A stretch of DNA of 15,494 bases from JAICTV01 sp035634055 (GCA_035634055.1 DASQDR010000186.1:1-15494); one strand, 5' to 3'; numbered from the stretch's first letter, positions 7,983 through 15,043 are shown. Notes: generated by a model from the letters alone, not told the origin. Made by a program: numbers and translations.

Positions 7983-9509
7983 CTAGCGCGACGGCATGCC
8001 CGCCAGGACTTGGCGGACCGCGTTGCTCCAGCCGGCGTGTAACGCGCCCGCGGCGGGGCGGGACAGGGTGGGGGAGACGGTTCGGCCTTCCGCCGGCAGC
8101 CGCGCCAGGTCCTCGACGCCGCCGTGGATGCCGGTCGCGAGCATGCCGGCCATCGCGGCGCCGAGCGGGGAGAAATCGGTGAAGTCGCTGACGGTCACGT
8201 CCAGGCCGAGCAGGTCCGCGATGAACTGGACGAGGAACGTGTTGCGCGCCGCGCCGCCGTCGGCATCGATGCGCGTGACGGCGAGGTCGGCGCCGGCGTC
8301 GCTGCGGATCGAGTCGAGCGCATCCTTGAGCTGGTACGCGATCGATTCGACGGCCGCGCGGATGACGTGATCGCGCGTGGAGGCGGCGGACAACCCGACG
8401 ATCGCCGCTCGGGCCGCCGGCGCCCAGTGCGGCGCGGACAGTCCGGTAAAAGCGGGGACGAGGTAGACGCCGCCGTTGTCCGCCACCGCCCGAGCGGCCG
8501 GCTCCACCTCGTCATCCGACCGGATCAGCCCGAGCCCGTCGCGCAGCCAGGTGATGGTGGCGGCGGAGTAGGAGACGATTCCCTCCAGGCAGTAGGTGGG
8601 GACGCCGGCACGCGTCCAGGCGATCGTTCGCACGCCGCGCGCGGGCAGCCGCGAACCGGCGTTCAGCAGGATGGATGACCCGGTGCCGATCGTCACCTTG
8701 GCCTGCCCCGGCTGAAAGCATCGGTGGGCGAAGAGGGCGGCCTGCGAGTCGCCCATCACGCCGGCGATCGGCAGGTTCGCGCCGAACTCCCGCGCCGCGC
8801 ACCGGCCGAACAGCGCGCTGCTGTCGCGCACCTCCGGCAGCGCGCGCAACGGCACGTCGAACAGCTCGCACAGCTCCGCGTCCCAGTCGAGCGTCTCAAT
8901 GTTGAACAGCAGCGTGCGCGACGCATTGGTGGAATCCGTCGCGAACGTCTGGCCGCCGGTCAGGCGGTAGAGCAGGTACGCGTCGATCGTGCCGAACAGC
9001 GCGTCGCCCGAGCGCAGCTTCGCGCGCAGCCCCGGCTCTTCCCGCAGAAGGGCGGTGAGCTTCGGGGCGGAGAAGTAGCTGTCGACGCGCAGGCCGGTCT
9101 TGCGCTCGACCACGTCGGCACTGCGCGCCGCGCGGGAAATTTCACCGCACACCCCGTCGCCGCGGCGGCACTGCCAGACGACCGCGTTGTGCAGCGGCCG
9201 GCCGGTGGCGCGGTCGAAGAGGACGAACGTCTCGCGCTGGTTGGCGATCGAGAGGCATGCGACGCCGCCACCGCCACCACTGCCCTCGCCGCCGCCGCCG
9301 CGGTGTGTATCGAGCGCGGAGCGGATGACCGAGACGGTGTTGCGCCAGATCTCCTCGGCGTCGTGCTCCACCCTTCCCGGCTTCGGGTAGATCGGCCGGT
9401 GCTCGAGCGAGAAGCGGTCTATCAGGCGGCCCTGAGCGTCGAACACCAGCGCCTTCGTGGCCGAGGTGCTCTGGTCGATCGCCAGAACGTGGCGCGCGTC
9501 GCGGCTCAT
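7983..9509 (-). CDS. FGGY carbohydrate kinase, glycerol-kinase-like, probable ketose kinase
   Basis: ATP-dependent sugar/polyol kinase of 508 residues, close to GlpK length (about 500). N-terminal phosphate loop AIDQSTSATKALVFD (10-24) and IYPKPGRVEHD (40-50); NQRET (90-94), VWQCRR (111-116), SYFSAPKL (144-151), GDSQAALF (253-260), GTGSS (275-279) and the C-terminal DGGAARN (417-423) follow in FGGY order. Counterparts of GlpK glycerol ligands R83, E84, W103, Y135 and D245 are present (R92, E93, W112, Y145, D254), but F270 is replaced by S279, opening the pocket. This argues against plain glycerol kinase. A glycine-rich run (residues 71-82) replaces a normal helix/loop segment. The start is ATG 9507-9509, overlapping the upstream TGA as ATGA with a weak Shine-Dalgarno, so translation is probably coupled. 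Its partners (isomerase, transketolase halves) suggest phosphorylation of a ketopentose. An automatic pipeline would likely call it glpK. Confidence 0.88.
   Translation of the reverse strand: MSRDARHVLAIDQSTSATKALVFDAQGRLIDRFSLEHRPIYPKPGRVEHDAEEIWRNTVSVIRSALDTHRGGGGEGSGGGGGVACLSIANQRETFVLFDRATGRPLHNAVVWQCRRGDGVCGEISRAARSADVVERKTGLRVDSYFSAPKLTALLREEPGLRAKLRSGDALFGTIDAYLLYRLTGGQTFATDSTNASRTLLFNIETLDWDAELCELFDVPLRALPEVRDSSALFGRCAAREFGANLPIAGVMGDSQAALFAHRCFQPGQAKVTIGTGSSILLNAGSRLPARGVRTIAWTRAGVPTYCLEGIVSYSAATITWLRDGLGLIRSDDEVEPAARAVADNGGVYLVPAFTGLSAPHWAPAARAAIVGLSAASTRDHVIRAAVESIAYQLKDALDSIRSDAGADLAVTRIDADGGAARNTFLVQFIADLLGLDVTVSDFTDFSPLGAAMAGMLATGIHGGVEDLARLPAEGRTVSPTLSRPAAGALHAGWSNAVRQVLAGMPSR
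9264..9299 (-). repeat. GCC/GGC-rich triplet tract encoding a glycine run in the kinase
   Basis: Near-tandem triplets (GCC, ACC, TCG on the plus strand, including about five consecutive GCC) encode twelve residues, of which ten are glycine (GGGGEGSGGGGG). The tract lies in frame, so slippage by whole triplets would lengthen or shorten the loop without breaking the gene. Confidence 0.7.
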
Positions 9510-10519
9510 CGTGGTCGGCCCCGGCGCAGGAGCCCGGCGGCGCGGGCGGCGAGGCCGTCCATCGAGATGCCGTAGTGGCGGAAGATGTCGGCCTGGCTGC
9601 CGGTGACGGTGTGCTCGTCGGGGATGCCGACGATCTGGAACGGCAGCGACGCGCCCGCCTGCATGAGGACCGCCGCGCACGCCTCGCCGAGCCCGCCGAA
9701 GACGCTGTGCTCTTCAACGGTGATCACCGCGCCGCACTCGCGGCCGGCCGCCAGCACGGCCTGGGCGTCGAGCGGCTTGACGGTGTGCATCGAGACGACG
9801 CGCGCTGTGACGCCCGTCTCAGCCAGCACGCCGGCGGCGAGCAGGGCGTGGACGACCGCCTCGCCGGTGGCGATGAAGGCGACGTCCGTCCCCTCGCGCA
9901 GCCGGATCGATTGGCCCAGCTCGAACCGCGCGCCGGCCGGGTGCAGGTCGTAGACCGGCGCCTTGCCGAAGCGGACGTAGGTTGGCGCCGCGCGCTTGGC
10001 GGACTGGCGGACCACCTCGCGCGTCTCGAAATTGTCGGCCGGCACGACGACGTCGATGTTGTTGATCGCCCGCAGCGCCGCCAGGTCGTGCAGCGAGTGG
10101 TGCGTCGACCCGAGCGCGCCGTAGCTGACGCCGGCGGAGATGCCGATCACGTTGACCGGGTTGTCGGAGTAGGCGACGTCATTCTTGATCTGCTCCAGCG
10201 CGCGGGCGGTGAGGAAGCAGGCGGGGGAGACGGCGAAAACGGTCTTTCCCGCCGACGCCAGCCCGGCGGCGACGCCGACAAGGTTCTGCTCGGCGATGCC
10301 CAGCTCGACGATCTGCTCCGGCAGCGCCTGCCCGAACGGCCCGAGCTTGCCGGAGCCGCGCGAGTCGCTCGTTACCGCCAAAACTTGGCGGTCCTCTTTC
10401 GCCAGCGACAGCAGCGTCTCGGCGAAGACCTCGAGGTTCGGCCGGCCCATCTTCAGGCCGAGCTTCTCCGCCATCGCCGTCGCCTCGGGCGAGTACATCG
10501 AAGGCGCCGGCGCGCTCAT
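9506..10519 (-). CDS. Transketolase C-terminal subunit (pyrimidine-binding and C-terminal domains)
   Basis: Second half of a two-subunit transketolase, which moves a two-carbon ketol unit from a ketose phosphate to an aldose phosphate using thiamine diphosphate. The product has 337 residues. Residues about 27-190 form the pyrimidine (PYR) domain, with the cofactor-activating glutamate E77 in ELGIAEQN and STHHSLHDLAALRAI as the following signature. The C-terminal transketolase domain starts near residue 205. With the 293-residue partner the total is 630, near a single-chain transketolase. The ATG at 10517-10519 overlaps the TGA of the N-terminal subunit gene as ATGA, and its own TGA overlaps the kinase start in the same way. 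Split transketolases occur in apulose-4-phosphate (AptA/AptB), sulfo-sugar and many uncharacterised sugar pathways. Family is secure; substrate is unknown. Confidence 0.9.
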   Translation of the reverse strand: MSAPAPSMYSPEATAMAEKLGLKMGRPNLEVFAETLLSLAKEDRQVLAVTSDSRGSGKLGPFGQALPEQIVELGIAEQNLVGVAAGLASAGKTVFAVSPACFLTARALEQIKNDVAYSDNPVNVIGISAGVSYGALGSTHHSLHDLAALRAINNIDVVVPADNFETREVVRQSAKRAAPTYVRFGKAPVYDLHPAGARFELGQSIRLREGTDVAFIATGEAVVHALLAAGVLAETGVTARVVSMHTVKPLDAQAVLAAGRECGAVITVEEHSVFGGLGEACAAVLMQAGASLPFQIVGIPDEHTVTGSQADIFRHYGISMDGLAARAAGLLRRGRPR

Positions 10520-11397
10520 CGCGCACCCCCGCGGCCGCGCGCGAGTTGTTCCGAGAGCGCGTCCAGCTCTCGGACGGCCTGCGCGTACTCACCGTCGCTC
10601 GGCACGCCGTGGTGCCACTTGGCCACGTCCTGCATGAAGCTGACGCCCTTGCCCTTGACGGTGTCGGCGATGACCACGCGCGGCCGGCCGGTCGGCCCGG
10701 CCGAGACCAGCGCGTCGGTCAGGGCGGCGAAGTCGTGGCCGTCGACCGTGCGCACGTCCCAGTTGAAGGCGCGGAACTTTTCGTCCAGCGGCTCGTTGCA
10801 GCAGACGTCGCGCGTTCGCCCGGTGATCTGGAGCGTGTTGTGGTCAACGATGGCGACGAGGTTGTCCAGCCGGTAGTGGGCGGCGGACATGGCGGCCTCC
10901 CAGTTCGATCCCTCGGCCAATTCGCCGTCGCCCATCAGCACGTAAACGCGGAAATCCCGCCGGTCCTTCTTGCCCGCGATGGCGGTGCCGACGCCGATCG
11001 ACAGCCCGTGCCCGAGCGCGCCGGTGTTGTGCTCGATGCCGGGCACCGCGCGCGTCGGGTGGCCGACGAAGGGCGAGTCGTACCCGCACAGCGTCTCGAG
11101 CCGCGCCTCGGGGAAGAACCCGCGGTCGGCCAGGACGACGTAAAGCGCTTCGACCGCGTGCCCCTTCGACTGGATGTAACGATCACGATCCGGATCGCCG
11201 AACGCCTCCGGCGAAACGCGCAGCACGCGGTTGTACAGCACGTTGAGGATATCGATGCACGACAGCCCGCCGCCCGTGTGCCCCGCCCCGGCGTGCTTGA
11301 TCCAGCGCAGCATGCTGCGGCGGTAGGCGACCGAGCGCAGCGCGAGGTCGTGGTCGCTCAGCGCCGCGCGATCCGACTGGGTGGATGTCGAGGTCAT
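10516..11397 (-). CDS. Transketolase N-terminal subunit (thiamine pyrophosphate-binding)
   Basis: First half of the split transketolase; it binds the diphosphate of thiamine diphosphate through Mg2+. The product has 293 residues. The family entry motif HAGAGHTGGGLSCIDIL lies at 35-51 and SKGHAVEALY at 77-86. GHPTR..PGIEHNTGALGHGLSIGVG lies at about 112-137, and the metal/TPP motif GDGELAEGSNWEAA (156-169) is followed by DHN (185-187). I chose ATG 11395-11397 because it precedes the first conserved helix and lies only 4 nt after the stop of the isomerase gene. An upstream extension would run into isomerase coding sequence. A Shine-Dalgarno is poor, with only GGGAA inside the isomerase end. It overlaps the C-terminal subunit gene as ATGA, which favours equal synthesis of both halves. 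Confidence 0.9.
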   Translation of the reverse strand: MTSTSTQSDRAALSDHDLALRSVAYRRSMLRWIKHAGAGHTGGGLSCIDILNVLYNRVLRVSPEAFGDPDRDRYIQSKGHAVEALYVVLADRGFFPEARLETLCGYDSPFVGHPTRAVPGIEHNTGALGHGLSIGVGTAIAGKKDRRDFRVYVLMGDGELAEGSNWEAAMSAAHYRLDNLVAIVDHNTLQITGRTRDVCCNEPLDEKFRAFNWDVRTVDGHDFAALTDALVSAGPTGRPRVVIADTVKGKGVSFMQDVAKWHHGVPSDGEYAQAVRELDALSEQLARGRGGAR

Positions 11398-11401
11398 CGC
11401 T

Positions 11402-12823
11402 CTAGTTCCCGTGGCGGTACATCGACCAGCCGAGGTAGGTGCCGCACGCCTCGGCCAGCACCTCCGCGGTGTGCGAGGCGTTGACCGCCACGTGGTGCTC
11501 GTACCCATTGATGCAGATGTAGCGCAGCAGCGACTGCAAGCCGGGGATGTGCGCCACGGCGCGCTGCCCGAAGGTGTTCAGCTCGTCGTCGGTGGTGACG
11601 CCCTGCCCGACGTAGCCGCGGATCACGCCGGCGGTGTCGTCGGTGGTGAAGCGGGCGTAAGTGAGCGGCCCGGCGGCGTTGCGGCCCTCCAGCGCGCCGT
11701 AGGTGTTCTCCACGCCGAGGGTCGATCCGAGGATCGGGGCATTGGCGATGCGCGTGTCCGGGGCGAAGTCCTTCGGCCAGTTGCCGCAGTGGAACAGGAC
11801 GCACTTCTCCTGGTCGTTCCCGTAGTTGTTGTTCCAGTCCACCAGCGCGCTCGGCCGCTGCGACGCGAGCGACAGCGCGTACATCGACAGGGCGCCGGTA
11901 ATGTCCACCTCGCACGCGCTGGGCATGAGCTTCTGCGACATCATGCTCATGCAGGTGCAGACGTTGCACCCCCAGTTCTCCTGGAGGCTCGTCCAGCACT
12001 GGATGGCGGTGGAGTCCAGCGCGTTGTCGGCGATGAAGTCGTCCAGCACGACGCCGAGGCGGGACATCTGGAGCATCTTGTCCTGCGGCACGCCGGCCGA
12101 CGGGGCGTATTGGTCGATCTCGCCGAGCTTCGCCTTCACCCGCGCATCGGTCGCCGCCAGCTTGCCCGCCCGGCCGAGGACCTGCGACAAATCGATGGTG
12201 GTGACGCTGATCCCGTAGCGCTCGAGGATCTTCTCGCTGTAGCGAACGGTGTTGAACGCCGCCGGCCGAGCGCCCACCGCGCCGAAGCGCGCGCCGCGCA
12301 GCCCGCGCACCACGCGGCAGACGGAGATGAACCGGGCGAGGTCCCCCTTGAACGACGCGTCGGTGGGATGCACCACGTGCCGCGTGGTCAGCGTGAACGG
12401 GATCGCCGCCTGCTTCAGGTTGTTGCAGACGGAGATCTTCCCGCAGAACGCGTCGCGCCGCCGGGCGACGCCGAGGGCGTTGAGGTCGTCGGGATAGCCC
12501 TGCACCAGCACCGGGACGTTGAGCTGCGCGAGCTTGAGCGTGTCGGCCACCGCCTTCTCGTCGCCGAAGTTGGGCAGGATGACCAGCACGCCGTCGATCG
12601 CGTCGCGGTGCTGGCGGAACAGGTCGGCGCAGCGGCGGGCATCGGCGTGGCTCTCCACGCCGCCGAGCTTGGTCTGCTCCGGCGTGAGCATCACCGAAGC
12701 GATGCCCGCCGAGTCCAGCAGCGCCTTGATGTCGCGCCGCGCTTCGCCGACGAGAACATCGGGGAAGAAGTCGCGGTTGCTGATGATGACGCCAAGCGTC
12801 ACGCTGCGTTCACTGTTCCTCAA
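11402..12823 (-). CDS. L-fucose/L-arabinose isomerase family protein (sugar aldose-ketose isomerase)
   Basis: 473-residue member of the fucose isomerase-related family (COG2407 type), which interconverts an aldose and a ketose using a divalent metal. The N-terminal Rossmann-like part (about 8-180) begins TLGVIISNRDFFPD. The C-terminal catalytic part has CWTSLQENWG with E282, ACEVDITGALSMYAL with D307, and a late GYEHHV with H443/H444. By position these match the E. coli FucI metal ligands Glu337, Asp361 and His528. A cysteine cluster CNVCTCMSMM surrounds the first ligand. The start appears to be TTG at 12821-12823: GGAGG (12831-12835) stands 7 nt upstream, and no ATG fits; a GTG seven codons later lacks this signal. 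It is the first gene of the minus-strand operon, divergent from the AraC regulator. Substrate may be an aldopentose (apiose, ribose, arabinose) or a 6-deoxyhexose. Confidence 0.88.
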   Translation of the reverse strand: MRNSERSVTLGVIISNRDFFPDVLVGEARRDIKALLDSAGIASVMLTPEQTKLGGVESHADARRCADLFRQHRDAIDGVLVILPNFGDEKAVADTLKLAQLNVPVLVQGYPDDLNALGVARRRDAFCGKISVCNNLKQAAIPFTLTTRHVVHPTDASFKGDLARFISVCRVVRGLRGARFGAVGARPAAFNTVRYSEKILERYGISVTTIDLSQVLGRAGKLAATDARVKAKLGEIDQYAPSAGVPQDKMLQMSRLGVVLDDFIADNALDSTAIQCWTSLQENWGCNVCTCMSMMSQKLMPSACEVDITGALSMYALSLASQRPSALVDWNNNYGNDQEKCVLFHCGNWPKDFAPDTRIANAPILGSTLGVENTYGALEGRNAAGPLTYARFTTDDTAGVIRGYVGQGVTTDDELNTFGQRAVAHIPGLQSLLRYICINGYEHHVAVNASHTAEVLAEACGTYLGWSMYRHGN

Positions 12824-12830
12824 GGCAACA

Positions 12831-12835
12831 CCTCC
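12831..12835 (-). promoter_or_regulatory. Ribosome binding site that fixes a TTG start
   Basis: GGAGG on the minus strand followed by 7 nt (TGTTGCC) and then TTG. This is the best Shine-Dalgarno of the operon and decides the non-ATG start of the isomerase gene. Confidence 0.7.
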
Positions 12836-12846
12836 GGCCAGGGCGG

Positions 12847-12864
12847 TTACAGTGTCACCTGTAA
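12847..12864. promoter_or_regulatory. Palindromic candidate operator TTACAG-N6-CTGTAA
   Basis: TTACAGTGTCACCTGTAA has perfect 6-bp arms around a 6-bp centre. It lies in the divergent region between the isomerase operon and the AraC gene, downstream of the candidate minus-strand -10. Its right arm overlaps the first ACCTGT direct repeat. It is probably a regulator site or an alternative pairing of half-sites. Confidence 0.45.
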
Positions 12865-12883
12865 AATCGGGGACTCTACCTGT
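12857..12883 (+). promoter_or_regulatory. ACCTGT direct repeats 21 bp apart (candidate AraC-family sites)
   Basis: ACCTGT occurs at 12857-12862 and again at 12878-12883, each followed by two A/T and an A (ACCTGTwwA). The 21-bp period places them on the same DNA face two turns apart, the arrangement used by AraC-type dimers such as AraC at araI1-I2. The adjacent AraC-family gene makes it the obvious candidate binder. Confidence 0.5.
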
Positions 12884-12889
12884 TTAGCC

Positions 12890-12895
12890 ATCATA
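12890..12895 (-). promoter_or_regulatory. Candidate -10 box for the isomerase-transketolase-kinase operon
   Basis: TATGAT on the minus strand, close to the TATAAT consensus, about 65 nt before the TTG start. No acceptable -35 hexamer stands 16-18 bp upstream, which would fit activator dependence but also leaves the call weak. Confidence 0.3.
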
Positions 12896-12903
12896 AATGC
12901 CGG

Positions 12904-12915
12904 TATGCTAAGCAT
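12904..12915 (+). promoter_or_regulatory. Candidate -10 (TATGCT) and ATGCTAAGCAT palindrome at the AraC gene start
   Basis: TATGCT at 12904-12909 ends 8 nt before the GTG at 12918, the spacing of a leaderless transcript. The odd-length palindrome ATGCTAAGCAT (12905-12915) covers the same bases, so a protein bound there would block initiation. No Shine-Dalgarno precedes this gene. The -35 region (about 12881-12886, TGTTTA) is poor and lies within the second ACCTGT repeat. Confidence 0.35.
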
Positions 12916-12917
12916 CC

Positions 12918-13781
12918 GTGGAGCGCTTTGATCCTTCCCGGCCGGACTTTGCCCCTTACGGGCTGACCGTCGAGCGCTGGGCGCCGACGCTCATGCCCCG
13001 CCCGGACCGGCACAACGAGATCGAACTCAACCTGCTCGAGCACGGCTCGCTCACCTACCTGCTCGGCGGCACCAAGGTGACGGTGGAGGCGGGGCGGCTG
13101 ACGATCTTCTGGGCGGCGATCCCGCACCAGGTCGTCGCGGTGCAGGACCAGAGCAACTACCACGTGGCGACGGTGCCGCTGGCGTGGTTCCTCCAGTGGG
13201 GGCTGCCGCCGCGCCTGGTCGATCCGATCCTGCACGGCGGGATGATCTGCGAGCCGGGGGCGAAGGAGGCCGCGCGCGACGCAGCGGCGTTCGCGCGCTG
13301 GCAGCATGACCTGGCGCGCCCCACGCAGGCGCGGCGGCGGATCGTGCTGCTGGAAGTGCAGGCGCGGCTGCTCCGCCTCGGCCTGGCGCTGCCGGCGGCG
13401 CCGCCGTCGCCCGCCGCGTCGTCGCCGCGATCAAGGTCCGCCGCGCTGGAATCGCCCGCCCTGAGCAAGGCCGAGGAGATCGCCTGCTTTCTCGCCACGC
13501 ATTATCGCGAGCCGCTCACGATCGGGCAGGTGGGCAAGGCGGTCGGGCTCCACCCCAACTACGCGATGAATTTGTTCAAGAAGGTCTTCGCCACCACGCT
13601 CACGCAGTACCTCACGCAGCACCGGCTGTCGCACGCGCAGCGGCTGCTGGCGACGACCAACTCCAAGATCCTCAGCGTCGCGATGGAGTCCGGCTTCGGC
13701 TCGGTCAGCCGGTTCAACGACGCCTTCCGCAAGGCGTTCGGCTGCTCGCCGCGCGCTTACCGGCAGGAGCACCGCGCATAG
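12918..13781 (+). CDS. AraC-family transcriptional regulator
   Basis: 287-residue DNA-binding regulator. The N-terminal cupin-like sensor domain covers about residues 10-105 (FAPYGLTVERW, RHNEIELNLLEHGSLTYLLGG, AGRLTIFWAAIPHQV). An Ala/Pro/Ser-rich linker (about 159-180) joins it to a C-terminal double helix-turn-helix domain (about 184-284): first helix pair LTIGQVGKAVGLHPNYAMNLFKKVF near 200-224, and second ILSVAMESGFGSVSRFNDAFRKAFG near 251-275, closing with SPRAYRQ. The start GTG 12918 is the most upstream start available, since a TAA in frame lies at 12909-12911. It keeps the conserved FAPYGL block; the next ATG (12993) would cut into the domain. No Shine-Dalgarno is present, so the transcript may be leaderless. 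It is divergent from the isomerase operon and upstream of the sugar-binding lipoprotein, so it probably senses the same sugar and controls both. Confidence 0.92.
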   Translation: MERFDPSRPDFAPYGLTVERWAPTLMPRPDRHNEIELNLLEHGSLTYLLGGTKVTVEAGRLTIFWAAIPHQVVAVQDQSNYHVATVPLAWFLQWGLPPRLVDPILHGGMICEPGAKEAARDAAAFARWQHDLARPTQARRRIVLLEVQARLLRLGLALPAAPPSPAASSPRSRSAALESPALSKAEEIACFLATHYREPLTIGQVGKAVGLHPNYAMNLFKKVFATTLTQYLTQHRLSHAQRLLATTNSKILSVAMESGFGSVSRFNDAFRKAFGCSPRAYRQEHRA

Positions 13782-13941
13782 CCGCGCGACCGGCGACACC
13801 TTAGGATCTGGGCAGTGACCGCTCGGGCGCAGGTAGAAGCGGTTGCCAAAAAAGCTGCAATGGACGCTCCCGGGTGCGGAGGCCGCGCGCGCAGGTCATC
13901 GCGATCTCGCTTCGGCACACCGCGGTGACGAAGGACAAACC

Positions 13942-14967
13942 ATGACGTTTCTGATCCGGTCTCGGCTGATCGCGACCTTGGCGCTGTTGGCGGGAGTGTT
14001 CACGGCGGCGGCGGCGGCGGGATGTGACACGCGGCCCGGGGGCACCAGCAGCGGCGGCGGCGGCTCCGGCGCTTCGTCGCAACCCGCTGGCGGCAAGGCG
14101 AAGGTCGCCGTCATCATCTCGACGCTCAACAACCCGTGGTTCGTCGTGCTGGCCAACACCGCGCGAGATCGCGCCGCGGAACTTGGCTACGAGGCCACCG
14201 TCTTCGACTCGCAGAACGACCCGGCCAAGGAAGCCGCCCACTTCGAGAACACCCTCGCCTCCGGCTACAAGGCGATCCTGCTGAACCCCACCGACGCTGA
14301 CGGCTCGATCGCCAACGTCCGCAAGGCCAAGGCGGCCGACGTGCCGGTCTTCTGCATGGATCGCGAGATCAACGCCACCGACGCGGCCACCTCGCAGATC
14401 CTCTCCGACAACTACTCAGGCTGCGTCGCCATCGGCCGCTACTTCGTCAAGCAGGTCGGCGAGCAGGGCAAGTACGTCGAGCTGCTCGGCCTCGTCGGCG
14501 ACAATAACACCTGGAATCGGTCCAAGGGATTTCACAGCGTCGTCGATCGCTACCCGGGGCTGAAGATGGTCGCGCAGCAGAGCGGCGAGTTCGACCGCGC
14601 CAAGGCGATGGAAGTGCTCGAGCCGCTCCTCCAGGCGCACGGCGACATCAACGCCGTCTTCTGCGGCAACGACGCCATGGCCATGGGCGCCTACCAGGCG
14701 CTGGTGACGGCGGGGAAGGCGGACAAGGTCAAGGTGTTCGGGTTCGACGGCGCCGACGACGTCGTGAAGCTCGTCGGCGAGGGGAAGATCGCCGCCACCG
14801 GGATGCAGTTCCCCAAGCTGATGGCCCGCACCGCCGCCGACAACGCCGACAAGTACATCAAGGGCGAGCGCACCTTCCCGCAGAAGACGCCGGTGGCGGT
14901 CGAACTGGTGACGAAGGAGAACGTCGGGAAGTTCGGCGACTACGGCCGCAAGGCGGACGCAAATTAG
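13942..14967 (+). CDS. Ribose-type ABC transporter substrate-binding lipoprotein (Peripla_BP_4, RbsB-like)
   Basis: Extracytoplasmic sugar receptor of a CUT2-type ABC importer, 341 residues. A signal peptide (1-27) ends in a lipobox AAGC with lipidated C28, followed by a Gly/Ser linker (33-51). The binding domain starts KVAVIISTLNNPWF at about 54. Aligned by eye with E. coli RbsB, the ribose-contacting residues are nearly all present: S60, N64, F67, D140-R141, R193, F217, N243, D269 and Q289. Only F15 of RbsB is changed, to W66. This supports a pentose-like ligand. The start is ATG 13942, with GAAGGA 6 nt upstream; an upstream in-frame ATG at 13843 would precede the signal peptide and is rejected. 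It follows the AraC gene by 160 bp and precedes a DUF2291 gene. The ATPase and permease genes should lie beyond the window edge. Confidence 0.92.
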   Translation: MTFLIRSRLIATLALLAGVFTAAAAAGCDTRPGGTSSGGGGSGASSQPAGGKAKVAVIISTLNNPWFVVLANTARDRAAELGYEATVFDSQNDPAKEAAHFENTLASGYKAILLNPTDADGSIANVRKAKAADVPVFCMDREINATDAATSQILSDNYSGCVAIGRYFVKQVGEQGKYVELLGLVGDNNTWNRSKGFHSVVDRYPGLKMVAQQSGEFDRAKAMEVLEPLLQAHGDINAVFCGNDAMAMGAYQALVTAGKADKVKVFGFDGADDVVKLVGEGKIAATGMQFPKLMARTAADNADKYIKGERTFPQKTPVAVELVTKENVGKFGDYGRKADAN

Positions 14968-15043
14968 GTCGCCGCGCGCCGCGCAGAGGAGAGGCGCCGC
15001 CCCGTTCCGCCAGCTCTTGATCGACCCGTTCACGCGCCGCCCG

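Noticed and set aside
9510..9680. N-terminal extension of the kinase into the transketolase-C gene
   Set aside because: The 57 added residues are Arg/Pro-rich shadow of transketolase coding sequence. The ATGA overlap at 9506-9509 gives a family-length kinase.
9575..10876. A 433-codon open frame antisense to the transketolase genes
   Set aside because: Arg/Ala/Val-rich shadow with no family features; both transketolase halves on the minus strand are intact.
11381..12931. A 516-codon open frame antisense to the isomerase gene
   Set aside because: Low-complexity composition and no motif, while the opposite strand encodes a complete isomerase with metal ligands.
13843..13941. Upstream start giving the binding protein 33 extra residues
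   Set aside because: The extra residues would precede a complete lipoprotein signal peptide, and GAAGGA sits at proper distance from ATG 13942.
13782..13941. Separate promoter for the binding-protein gene (TTGCCA at 13843)
   Set aside because: No -10-like hexamer lies 16-18 bp downstream. The gap holds nothing else I can support, so co-transcription with the AraC gene remains possible.
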